Below, piece by piece: positions 1 to 24,500 of a stretch of DNA of 64,000 nt. The translations under genes and the position numbers were made by a program. The DNA is taken from the NCBI RefSeq assembly GCF_037975245.1, contig NC_092568.1, positions 19,140,001-19,204,000 on the forward strand, in the 5' to 3' direction. Below the pieces are notes generated by a model. The model was given only the letters and a program-made list of their open reading frames with translations, was not told the origin of the DNA and made no database searches. This DNA is from Apostichopus japonicus. Its lineage: Eukaryota > Echinodermata > Holothuroidea > Aspidochirotida > Stichopodidae. The stretch's first letter is position 1; the number at the start of each line of letters is the position of its first letter.

Positions 1-1739
1 CACTCGGGTGGAATGATATAGACTCTAATAGGAGTATGCCACCATAGTTTTGTTAGAATAACAACGTTGTCACGATGGCCCCTATTGAGAAATGCCCCAC
101 CCGCTAAAACTTTCTGAAAAGATGCCCTGGAATAAATGCACATTAAAGCACCACTACGTAACATTTGGACGTTACATAATGCCAAGGCGCGCGCGGACTC
201 CTTCAGCTTTATCCATGTTCGAGTCAGTCATATATTTCAAGTTGGACTGACGCCCCGAGATTCAACATGATAGGTTCATCATTATAGCGTCTTTACATGT
301 AATTCAACACCATCTGTTCAGTACAAAAATATGCATTGAAAACATGTCATTTGACGCCGTAGAACGTCTTATGTTTTGCTATTGAGTATTGTGTGACATC
401 TATCTTGGAACTGGCCTAATGGTCTCTGCAGTGTTAGACTTAATAGACCAGCCAATTTAACTGATGAGTTTCATATGTTTCAAGGGTCATTCCTAAAACA
501 AAACAAAAGTGTATTAGAAATACAAATGTGACTAATTGCAGTGTTTTTCAGGAGTCTACTACTAAAATTAAAATAAAGTTTCTGCCCTATGGTTATACTT
601 TATAAAGTTACATATAGGAATTACTACCGCTATTGGCGGGTCAGTCCGCGAGTTAGTGCGGTCATTCGTTAAGAACGATCGTTTCAGTATTTTGTTGCAT
701 AATATCCAATTAAGACCATATCTTATTGTTACCTAACGACCCGAAAACAATTACAGTTGAACTTTTTTCACCTCAAGCTATTATAACCTACATGTGTCTA
801 TTGTTTCTCAATCTTCACCAACAGTTCATAATCTGGCTGAAAATGACCTCCATTCATACTCGTTTCATTATTGAACGTATACACTCATATATAAATAGTA
901 AAAGCGACCGGTCTCACAAAATCTCATTACTTAAAGAAAATCATAATTGTCAATTTTGTTGTTGTTAAATATTCAATGCTTTACAGTTTCTATCGATGTT
1001 GATCACGTGACTACACACTTTCAAGAATGTGGTTTGCTCAAGTCACACACGATTGGTTAACATTTGAGAGAACTTTCAACATGTCAGTACGTTAACGTAA
1101 TTGGAAAGGATTTCAATGAAAAAACCGGTAGAACAGCTGAATTTATTTAGGAATACGCTTGTTCGACCTCGAATATTTCTGTAATATACTTAAAGATATC
1201 TCTAATTATAGTATAAACATTCATTTGCTTTTACTATAATATTGTTAAATATTTAGAAATGGAAGTTAAATCACCCATTATGTATTCAATGTCATGGTTT
1301 TTTAATATGTAGGAAATTTATTTCATTAAATTTTTATCCATAGTTCCCCTTGTTTATTGCGAGGAACATATGCCTATGTTTGATTTACTTCCGTTCGTGC
1401 GGGCGTCTGTGTTAGGCTGTTGGTGTAGGTGGCACGTCACTAATATGAACCATTGCTGTATGATATTTGTACCAGAAACAAACCGATTATTGTGATAAAT
1501 GACTTGCCACTTATAAATGGTTTGAACGTAATATATACATATTACAGTATATAACACAGTGAATTATGAATGGATTTTTAGTTCTTAAGTTTAATTAAAA
1601 TAAAGAATGAACATAAATACAAATAAAACCACGATACAAACAAATTGGCCCTTGTAACAAGTCTTTGGTTTATTGATATGCTTTATACATGTTTACAGAA
1701 AAGGGGCACCAAAGGTGTATCAACCATACGATTTGGAAA
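1..1739. other. Intergenic stretch, no gene seen
   Basis: No convincing coding exon is visible on either strand. The first 50 bases carry a dispersed motif (atatagactctaa followed by aggagtatgccacc). It recurs near 22370-22402 and, more diverged, near 46995-47030, so it marks an unnamed dispersed repeat. The rest is AT-rich sequence with no recognisable element. Confidence 0.5.
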
Positions 1740-1749
1740 TGAAAAAGGA

Positions 1750-3045
1750 ATAAAACATTAACTCTGAAGTACATGTAATTAAAATGGTCTGAATAAAAGA
1801 TTAACTCTGAAGTACATGTATAATTGAGACGGTCTGCGTAAAAGATTAACTCCGAAGTACATGTAATTAAAACGGTCTGAAAAAAAGATTAATTCTGAAG
1901 TACATGTTATTGAGACGGTCTGCATAAAAGATTAACTCTGAAGTATGTAATTCAAATGGTCTGAATAAAAGATTAACTCTGAAGTACATGTAATTAAAAT
2001 GGTCTGAATAAAAGATTCACTCTGAAGTACATGTATAATTGAGACGGTCTGCGTAAAAGATTAACTCCGAAGTACATGTAATTAAAGCGGTCTGAAAAAA
2101 AGATTAATTCTGAAGTACATGTAATTGAGACGGTCTGCATAAAAGATTAACTCTAAAGTACATGTAATTAAAACGGTCTGCATAAAAGAATAACTCTGAA
2201 GTACATGTAATTAAAGCGTTCTGCATAAAAGATTAACTCTGAAGTACATGTAATTAAAACGGTCTGCATAAAATATTAACTTTGAAGTACATGTAATTGA
2301 GACGGTGTGCATAAAAGATTAACTCTGAAGTACACGTAATTAAAACGGTCTGCATAAAAGAATAACTCTGAAGTACATGTAGTTGAGACGGTCTGCATAA
2401 AAGATTAACTCTAAAGTACATGTAATTAAAACGGTCTGCATAAAAGAATAATTCTGAAGTACTTGTAATTAAAGCGTTCTGCATAAAAGAATAACTCTGA
2501 AGTACATGTAATTAAAACGGTCTGCATAAAAGAATAACTCTAAAGTACATGTAATTGAGACGGTCTGCATAAAAGATTAACTCTAAAGTACATGTAATTA
2601 AAACGGTCTGCATAAAAGATTAACTCTGAAGTACATGTAATTAAAACGGTCTGCATAAAAGAATAACTCTGAAGTACATGTAATTGAGACGGTCTGCATA
2701 AAAGATTAACTCTAAAGTACATGTAATTAAAACGGTCTGCATAAAAGAATAACTCTGAAGTACATGTAATTAAAGCGTTCTGGATAAAAGATTAACTCTG
2801 AAGTACATGTAATTAAAACGGTCTGCATAAAAGAATAACTCTGAAGTACATGTAATTGAGACGGTCTGCATAAAAGATTAACTCTGAAGTACATGTAATT
2901 AAAGCGTTCTGCATAAAAGATTAACTCTGAAGTATATGTAATTAAAGCGTTCTGCATAAAATATTAACTTTGAAGTACATGTAATTAAAATGGTCTGCAT
3001 AAAAGATTAACTCTGAAGTAAACGTAATAGAGACGGTCTGTATCT
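1750..3045. repeat. 43-bp tandem satellite, about 30 copies
   Basis: A unit containing gattaactctgaagtacat, then taatta and a cggtctgcataaaa segment, repeats head to tail every 43 bp (for example gaagtacatg at 2241 and again at 2284). Two variants interleave: one with attaaaacggtct, one with attgagacggtct. Because 43 is not a multiple of 3, the minus strand shows several 60-99-residue open frames made of frame-rotated repeats; these are not genes. The array lies about 2.5 kb beyond the 3' end of gene A. Confidence 0.95.
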
Positions 3046-5507
3046 GGAAGGGGGCATTGCTTCCCCATCTGTAACAACACCCTTCGTATATAGAAAAACT
3101 CATACACTGGTTGGCAATAACACATTCTTGCCTCAAAATTCGAGCTAACCTAACTAAAGAGATCATTTGGTTGCTGAAGTGCTGTTGATCTTCAAAGGAA
3201 TACCAGGTTAAAGTGTTTATATATACATAAAGATCCAGCAAGATCCAGCAATATATGAGCTTTCTGTAAATACCACCCCTCTCAAAATGTTCTTGAGGTT
3301 TGCTTAATGAAGTTTGCTTAGTACTGTTGCCACGACTGGAATGGTACTATAAAGCACCTGAAAGTGGTGCATGAAAATAGATAAAGTTAAATGATACAAG
3401 TTAGAAAAGGTAGGTTTGGCATATTTTGTCGAATTGGTTTCAATTGTACTATAGATTTATATTAAAAATCGGTTGTGATAAGGCTTGTTTGCGGAATACT
3501 TTTCACTGAAAAATTAGTTAACCGTCAAATTTAAGTCACGTTTGTAATGTTATATATATATATTGTTTAATGTGAAAAGGCTAAGTAATACATCCGGCCG
3601 TATTTCACTTCATGCGGAAACACAATTTTAGACAAGTTTAGACTTTGTAACCAATTAAAATGGTCTTTGAAGAAGCATATAAGACGTTACTCAATTTGGC
3701 TACGATAAAGGGAACCGATTACTCTTATTGTTTAACAAAGATCACACAGTTATAAAGAGACTTTGTAGCCTCAAAAATATTAATTTTTTAGCACATTTGT
3801 AATGATGTTCATATCAGTGTTTGTATGTGCATGCAATGCATCCGACAGTTTCCCATACATGCGCAAACACAGCTTTAGCCAAGTAACTTGAGACTTATAA
3901 GCATCTGTGAAATGATCTTTCAAATCGCATATTATTTATTAATGAACCTCCTCTCTCTAATAAAGTAAATACAAAACATCTTAATTTTTAGCAAAGGATT
4001 ACAGTAATAAAACAAATAGACTTTGCAACCACAGCATGTCCAATCTAGGCAGACTAGTAATTACTTTATTTACAATAGTACTTCCCATTAATGCGTAAAC
4101 ACAATTCCGCGAAATGTAGAATTTGCAGCCAATAAAATCTTTAAAGACGCTTAGTATATTTATTTATTAATAACTCTCCTGGTAATATGTAATAAAAGCA
4201 ATCTACCAACTATAACATTTAACATTAAACTATTCACGTTCAGTCAAAATATAAACTCTGCAGCTAATAAAGTCGATTGTTTTTTTTTTTTCAATCGTGC
4301 ATTTTGAAATATTGAGTTCTCTTTATTGCGATAATGAAGGAGAAAATTTCAAATCAAACGTATATAATTATAAGATCCACTTTTCTATATCATAACATTA
4401 TGAGGTGGACTTTGTCAATTGGTATATTAGATCATCTCCAGTATTTTTCTGGAGCAAGCATAATCATTCCACGAACTCAAAAACCATTCATAGACTTATA
4501 GACGTTACTCGTGAGGAAGAAGGAATGAGTGGGAATTAAGGAGAGGAAATAGTATAAACTATTCAGAAATTACTTTTATTTTTCTGATTTAGCTGCGAGT
4601 GTTTGTCAATTCTAAACTTTAGATGTTTATACACTTTGGTTATATATAGTTTTGTTGCAAAGTGTATGTCGGATGAGCCATCAGACAAAATCATTTAACC
4701 CATGATATCTTAAAATACCCCAAAGTATAGAGTTAAAGGATGACCATAGGCACAAAATGAATGCTAATATTAAATAGACCGTTAAAACACATGTTTATCA
4801 GTCAAGGTTGTATGTTTATAACACCTTTTAATTTTGAGAAATGACCTTTAAACTCAACTGATGTTCATCAATTCCTGACTTTATATTCTAATAAGCAGAC
4901 CATTGGGTGATCAGTTCCTCAGATGCAACACAAAACTCAATGGGAACAAAATAAGAGTATTCATGACCGGAAATTGATATTTTCACAATTGATTACACAT
5001 TCAAATTGTCAACGGACAAATGATGTTTAATGTCATCTAAATGTTGTTTATATGACGTTAAAGAAAGCAAAGTTTGGTTGGGCTATTATAATCTAAAGGA
5101 CAAATGGATTAACATGAAGAAAATATTAAGGCCTGCACTGTGGCGATGACGTCATCGCCAGCATATGTAAACCTTAAAGGAGCATTCCAGAGATTGAATA
5201 TATTTTAAAGGTAAATAATTTGCAAGTCATAACAGTTTGTAGAAAAATTCCCAGCAGTTCATTTCTCTTAAACTATGACATAAGACTAAATTCTGCCTAA
5301 AACCTTCCTTTAAGTTTTCTTAAACGATCCATTTCACTCACACTACTCTTCGAATTTCGAGCACTCCTGCCTCTCACGCAAAGCCGACTATTTATTTATG
5401 GATATTTGGAGTTTGGAGTTTAAAAGAATCTAAAAGACTAAAAACACCCTACGAAAACAGCATATGGCACAGTTCATCGTGTCTCACTTAATATACATGA
5501 GTTGTTT
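3046..5507. other. 3' flank of gene A with an old degenerate repeat
   Basis: No gene is seen. Between about 3560 and 4260 a diverged unit of roughly 240 bp appears three times. It can be followed by catgcggaaacacaa at 3613, catgcgcaaacaca near 3858 and aatgcgtaaacacaa near 4090, each followed by a 'gactttgtaacc'-like segment and an 'aatggtctttgaag'-like segment. The remainder is AT-rich and unassigned. Confidence 0.45.
5391..5396 (-). promoter_or_regulatory. Candidate polyadenylation signal of gene A
   Basis: The plus strand tttatt reads AATAAA on the minus strand, about 110 nt beyond the stop codon of gene A. This is the first canonical hexamer noticed after the stop. It is inferred from position only. 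Confidence 0.4.
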
Positions 5508-16740
<11,233 letters not shown>

Positions 16741-19203
16741 TCTGTATTCCTTGTCTATGGTCACACGTCACCAAAGCAAATAACGAAAAAGAAAAGGAAC
16801 TAAAACCAGATCTTAAAACCAATTGTTTTTAACTCGTTCGTGATGGAAGATCCTAACTATACATCACTTTATATAGTCCGGTGTTTTATTCCGTAAGTTG
16901 AGATATAAGTTCCTTTGCGAAAGCCTTCCGATAATGATACTGCATGGTCGTGAACGGACGCGAAGTGATTAAAAAAGTCGGTGACAATTCAAAGGCCCTG
17001 ACACTTATGCAATGAACTCTGTACAGATATATTACTTTATTAGCGCATCTGATGGGAATTAGTGTCGCTTTATTTACATTGATCGGGGTTATAGCCTCCT
17101 CATAATTAAAAAGAACTAATTAGACAGTAGACTTAATTAGCAACAATTATGCGTTTTCCAATAATATATACACATCATTTTTTATATACGTGCTACCATT
17201 ATATAGCTATCGTTGTATACTACGTTGTGTTTTTTTTATTTTTTTTTATTTTGGTTATATTATGTATATCGGTGTCTATTTTATACGAAATAATAATTAT
17301 CTGAAAACTAGGCCAAATAATGTAGACTGTACATCTGTCATATCAAAATTCAAGATTTATTTTTCATAAATAAATATGTCTTTTGAGTTTATGTGTATGA
17401 GGGGGGAGGGTGACGAGGAGGGGGGGGGTATGTTTAATATATTTATGTTGTAGCTTCGGCACAAGAAACATACAAGCTTGAGTATTATCATCGACTAACT
17501 TAACATGAATTCAAGAAATCTTACACTTAGAGCAAATCACGTGACCTCCACCGAATACAGAAACGTCTGTATTGAGTTGAATTCATGAAAACATTTATTA
17601 CTCATCTTGTCATGTTTTGCAGCTTGTACGCCAGAAACCTCATATTATGTACATTCACATTGTTTATTCATACATTTGTATAAGATCGTCTTTTTCATGA
17701 TAGCTTAAGAGAAGATTAAATATACGGTACTCTCCTGAAGTATTCCACCCTGCACCAAATTTAAAATTAATTTACAAATACGTCAAGGGTGAAAAAAAAA
17801 AGGTAAATATTACGTACCATACTCTACACTGTTTTTTTTTCTTCTTTCTTTTTTCATGACAAAGGAACGGGTTTGCAAATATACATGCACTTTAAAAATG
17901 TTGGGCAAAAAATATTTTATGCAGTAATGATACGTATGTATACCCAACCAGTGAAGTGTAGCTCTTAAACAATAAACTACGACAGCTAACTAATTTATAC
18001 CCCCCCCCCCCCCAAAAAAAATGTGTTACCTATATGGTCATAATTGTCTGTATTTGAATTGTTTGTATAGGCAATGCGTTATTCCTCGTTCGCATTGGAT
18101 CCATATAGGCCTAAACGTACGCAGTGTTGGGTAAAATATTTGCCCAACTGTTATGATTTATATTTTCATCGTTTTTAATAGCAAATCTGTTATAATCTTA
18201 CCAACGCAAGTGGTAAAACAATTTTGCAGTCAGGATTAACATACATTTGATTTTTGTGATGAATGCTGGAACCAGTAAAGGTATTTTTAAGTTATGACCT
18301 AAATGAACAAATGGGCACAGTGTCATTTCGAAGCGTATACACAACTACAACATTAAACGTTCACAGAGAATTGTTTATTCTTGACGTCTGATTTTCCAAT
18401 TTATAAATATTTCATTTGTATAACTCATCTTCTGATGAAACAGATCATCCCAGAAGTTCTTGGTAAACACTGTCTCATGCAGTAATGAATGTGAGACAAT
18501 CAATTCATAAATAAAAAGCATTGATAAAGGTGTGCAGAAGGTGTGCAGAATCACTGTACTAGAGTCATATTTAATTACAAAACTAAGCTTTTGCAGAAGA
18601 TAAAATGTAGAGAGATAATCATGGCGCTGGAATCGTCTTGAATTACAAAACTAAGTTTGCAGAAGATGAAGGGTATAGAGAGGTCATCAAATGTGCTGTC
18701 ATCGTCTTGTATTACAAAACTAAGTTTGTTCGTACTGTTAGCTAAGATTGATAGACGCATCTATCTTATACTCGCACAGCCCTGTACCCAGGATGAGACA
18801 CGGGGGGGGGGGCGGTGTGCGGCGTACCTCATGCAAACTAATATGCACCCGACGCTGCAAAACCTGTCAAATAGTAGTGCTTCCCAATATCGTATTTGTA
18901 ACGATGATACAGGCACAGCACCGGGGTATGTAACGGTACTTTCGGTACAAACTAAATACAAATACGTAAAATGTGTTATATTAGTCTATAGGTTATACAA
19001 CATACTTAACAGCAAACCGAATGGCGACACACCCAGTCAGATGGTTATAGGATATAAACATTGTACCTTCCTTCTTAAATTGCTGATGCCCCCCCCCCCA
19101 CACCCTTACCCGTTCCTTACACCAATTCAGAACTCCGGTCTACGAACCCTGTATACCCTGCTGGTTAATATCATTCACACCAGTGGTGGTGATTCTGTAC
19201 TAA
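16741..19203. other. Intergenic region between gene B (3' end) and gene A (5' end)
   Basis: No gene is seen. It should contain the gene A promoter just above 16740, but no clear TATA box or other element was identified. It holds poly-T runs near 17227-17250, a G-rich stretch at 17401-17430 and a poly-C run at 18001-18014. Confidence 0.5.
18565..18730. repeat. Triplicated unit of about 70 bp
   Basis: The block attacaaaactaag, followed by a gcagaagat(g)aa segment, appears near 18576, 18643 and 18710. The second and third copies carry an atcgtcttg lead. These are diverged direct repeats about 500 bp beyond the gene B stop codon. Confidence 0.75.
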
Positions 19204-21405
19204 CTATGGTAGGTAATACCAGAAGCTAACGATACAATACAGAACTGTTAACAACATAGCAAATAAAGCCATGAAGAGTAAAATCTTGTCCAAAGCTAAA
19301 GCCAAATTTTTCCAGTCGTTGTCACTGTCTTTTACGTTCGAGTTGTCAGATATTCCGCCATTTTGGTTATCAGCAGCTTTCGTTGTAACTTCATTAGTTG
19401 AGTTCGATTCTGATACATTTGAGATGCCAGGCTTCAGTGATTCATCCTCCTTACTGTATAACGAGAAAAACGAGAAAAATATTCAAAAGGAAAAATGGAG
19501 AGCTCACTCAACACATATAAAATATATCAGAAAGGGGGGGGGGGGGTATTAGGTTTTATGGGAGGCGGAGATCTAAGGGGGAAGTGAAGGGGGAGATAAA
19601 AAGGGACGGTTGTGCCGCTAATTATTTATAAGTAAATAAAGAAGAAATATGTTAGCAAAAATTCTTATGAAATTGTACTAATATCAATAAAGCGGTTCGT
19701 CGTATTTTGAAATTAAAGGATTGAACAGTCACTGTGACGCCGCCTTGACGTATATAGTCGTGTCCCATGCAAAATAATGTGGCCCCTTTTGTGCCAGCAT
19801 TATGTTTACTAAACTTATTAGTAAGCAAATGGACAAGAATAGGCGATTGAGTGTCCTCTTTTTAATACTGTTGGTTAGCGACTGAATAATCACCGTATTT
19901 GTTACGGACAATAATAAATTGCATATAATATAATAAATACGGTTACTCAATTAAAAGTGTTAAACGCAATATCAATTTCAATTTAAAATGAAAATCGATT
20001 GAATAAATGTTAGTTGGGGCCTAGTGATACTTCCGCCGTCAAGCATTTTATTCAGTCAAGTTTAAAATTTCACGAACACTTTACAGGTTCGTACCTATAT
20101 CATAAAGATATATAATACTAAATTGTAAATGCAAAACAAATATGTATATGTATTAGAAACATTTTGTTTGGATATAAAGACATGCAAAACGTGTCTTCGC
20201 ATGTATAGTAGCGAAATATGTTTAACTTCTTATAAGTAATTGCTCCATTGATATTGGAGATTTACCTAAGGTGACGGTTCGGAGTTTTCCGGCGAACTAT
20301 CAAGCGTGTAAACATGCGTGGCACCGGCTTTTTGGGGTCATGGTGATAAAGTCTTAAAACCACTGCAGTACCCAAGACCGTTAAACAGGAAATCGTAATC
20401 ATAGCTGAGAAAAACACCACTATAAAGCAAAGAAAACAAATAATAATCATAACAACAATAATAATAATAAATAAAAATTATACTACTACTATACTACTAC
20501 TAATAATAATAATATTATTATTATTATTAATAATAATAATAATAATAACAACAATAATTATAATAATAATAATAATTATAATTATAATAAATAAATATAG
20601 GGGGAAGGGAGAGGGAGGAAGACGGTTGATTCAGCAAAACATGCACACGCAGAAATGTGAAGCTTTGAATTGACTATAGTATAGCAAATGCTGGCTAAAA
20701 ATGAATGACGTAAAGGAATAATGTGAAAAGCGAATTAATTGACCATGATTAAGTCTTAAGACATTACCAATTATTGGCGTGTCGATTCCACTCCTTGGCA
20801 TACTCTCCAGGACGAGTTGTTGAAAGAGAACGAACGCAAGGACATTGTTAACACTGAGGGTCACTTTCTCTCCGGAATTTGGATGCATAACGAAAACAGC
20901 TATGTTTAACATCGAGAGCAGTCCACACGGAAGGCAGATACTATACAGGTAGAAATTTCCAATACGTGTGAGCGAAAATGTGTAGATTATTTCGACATAG
21001 GGAGCTTCGCAGCATAAGTACAGGGTCTCCTTTACCTCGACCGTGCTTACATCAAGTTGCCAGACTCCATTCGATGAATACAATTTTTCGATGGAAAAGG
21101 ATGTGTTGGGGTATGACAACACCAGCTTCAATAAAAGGAAAACAAAGTACGTAACAGTTCGTGAATCAGTTGTTACATTAACAATGATTCAAAGCCAAGT
21201 GGTATGTATGTATGTGTGCGTGTGTGTGTATGTATGTTGTGAAACATTGATCACTTTTTTTAATCTTGGGGAAACGTTTGTTTGCCTTGTCTTAAATAAA
21301 TTAGGATTACATTATTGCAGGCTAGGAAATAATAACGGGAGCGTATATTATGAACTATTAACAGAGAGATAGTGAGAAAGTTTCAAGGTTACAACTAATT
21401 TAACG

Positions 21406-21501
<96 letters not shown>

Positions 21502-24500
21502 TTTTCTTTACCTGTTCACTGTCGTAGTTATAGGATCCAAATTTAAATGGACATGCTTGGATGTCAAGAGGGAAAAGGGTCAGCTTTAATCGACAATACA
21601 CTGTAATCTCCGATAAATCGTAGTATGTTACGTAACCAGTAGAGTTCACAATAACGTAGGTCTCAAAGAGGTTAGTCCTAGACTCTCCAGTAGTTAGCCT
21701 TTCAAAATGAAAGAAAACATACATAAACATAATTATTCTTTAATAAATGTGATAACATTTGAAGTTAACTATGATAAAAACAGTTTTAATCTCATTTAAC
21801 CCATCGCACACTGCCGAATCCTGCCAGTCAGGCAACCGGCCTCTATGTTTAGTTTTCCAGACTGAAGCCGACGTGACTAAAATCTGAGTCTTGATCAGGC
21901 GCAGTCTCAAGCACACGCACACTGCCCGATTTTTATGGTAGCATTCGCACATTAAAAGCCCCATTGACTTACACACTAAATCACAAAAGTAATGTGGTCC
22001 ATAAGTCTAGATAGATGTTTTCACTAGCTAAACGCTACCCATCACCGGATAGCTGACAAGTTGGCCTTTCATGGCACCATCAATTTTCCGTACCATGACC
22101 GTGAAATTTTTTTGCTATCCGAGCCGGAAGTTTCGTCACTTGTAAACAAACCTCTTCACTCAGTGGTAAACAAATTTCCTACGCTGCTCCTGGGAGGCCT
22201 AAAGGAGTCTAAAATTGCCTCAATTGACCCAATTTTCTCACCAAAGGTACTTCCATTCATGCTCTCCAACATGCAAGCCACAAAAAACTAGATTATGATT
22301 GATAACAGGTCACAAAAGATGTTCTCCTGCTGCTTTTTGGCACTTTTCCTGACGGAGAACAATCGAGCGGATTGATATAGACTCTAACAGGAGTATGCCA
22401 CCTTATTCACGACTTTTCCAGGTGCAACGACGTTCGAGTACAAGTAGGGTCTTGATCAACCAGTGCGGGGGGGGGGGGGTTGGGCGGGGCTTTAGTTATT
22501 GCGAAACCCAGTTTCCATTTTCTTCCAGTGGTCCACTGGTGTATAAGCTGTCATACTTTTTAATACTTGTTTTGGGAATGTCGCCTTGAAAAATTTATTA
22601 GTAAATTATTGCTTTAAGTGGTCTTTTGTATCAACATTTTCTTTTTAAATTTGGAATTTCTGCAACACTGATTCGTACAACAATGCGTAATTCCTTATAG
22701 TCCAAGTTCGCGTCCAATTGGTCTAAGTGGTCACTCTATGTCGATTTCACACTCCTAACTTCTATTCCACCAAAAGCTTTCCACCTTATCCCTCCCTCTA
22801 TATGAGATGTTTGATGTGCTCATTTCTGACTGAGGTTAAGTCTAAAGTACAATCATTCATGGACACATTATGATGACACAGGATATGATACTTGGAAAGA
22901 AAAAGCCGTATACCTCTCGTATGACACAATATCCGGTAACCATATCTCATCCGCCCTTAGCGAGATTCTTTCTACTCCTCCATGGTCATCCGGGTTCCAT
23001 ACTAGCATCTGGTCAACCCATCCCTGCGGAATTGATGGAGACAGAAATAATATAACAACATCAGAACGGAATAGCACTAGCGCAATGGGATGTTTACATC
23101 CAGAACAATAACATTGATACACTTGAACTAAACATGTATGATTTTTCTTTATTCGGAGGGCATTTGATGAGCATGGATCTGACAGATCCCCGATTCGCAT
23201 ATAATATCGTACAATGATATTGTATTATAATAAAATAATATACAACATCCACAATAATATTGTTGCATATATTATTACATGGTACAATGATATATTATGA
23301 TAACAATTTTATTGTTAATTTGTTTCAAATATGACAGTACAATAGTAGTGTACATATGTGTATTGTTACGACCTTATATGAAATACTTTACTGATACAAT
23401 TTCTAGGACAGTAGCCAGGAGGATGGATGAGAGGACATTAAAAAAGATACATGACTTCCACACCCTACACAGACCCGGTAATGAATGTGTCATATGTATC
23501 TTATTCGTGATTCATACAAAGTCAACTAACGAGTATCTTAATATGAACAAAGCAGACAGTTATATAACGTAGAGTATAACTTAAAAGTATCCAACTTGTC
23601 AATTATACAGTTATCTTACCAACACCATAACTAAAAAATATTATAACAACGTTATAACATACAAGTATATGTCGATATAATTCACGACTATCTAGACAAC
23701 GCTATAACTTATACAAGTATATATCTTACCTACGCTTTAACTTACAAGTATCTTACCTATACGCAATAACTTCAAGTATCTTACCTACACTATAACTAAC
23801 AAGAATTTAACGACGCTATATAACTAACGAGTGTCTTACCGACGCTATAAATTACAAGTATATTTCTTAACAACACTATAGTTTAGAAGTATCTAACAGA
23901 CGCTATAACTAACAAGTATCATAACAACGTTATAACATACAAGTATATGTCTTTACGACGATATAATTCACGAGTATCTAGACGACGCTATAACTTATAC
24001 AAGTATATATCTTACCTACGCTTTAACTTACAAGTATCTTACCTATACGCAATAACTTTCAAGTATCTTACCGACACTATAACTAACAAGAATTTAACAT
24101 AGCTAGGCTATATAACTAACGAGTGTCTTACCGACGCTATAAGTTACAAGTATACTTCTTTACAACACTATAGTTTAGAAGTATCTAACAGACGCTATAA
24201 CTAACAAGTATCATAACAACGTTATAACATACAAGTATATGTCTTTACGACGATATAATTCACGAGTATCTAGACGACGCTATAACTTATACAAGTATAT
24301 ATCTTACCTACGCTTTAACTTACAAGTATCTTACCTATACGCAATAACTTTCAAGTATCTTACCGACACTATAACTAACAAGAATTTAACATAGCTAGGC
24401 TATATAACTAACGAGTGTCTTACCGACGCTATAAGTTACAAGTATATTTCTTTACAACACTATAGTTCAGAAGTATCTAACAGACGCTATAACTAACAAG

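Noticed and set aside
2254-3241. Series of 60-99-residue minus-strand frames with a repeated motif, like a repeat protein
   Set aside because: The 43-bp unit is not a multiple of three, so the frames are rotated copies of a satellite with no start context or splice support.
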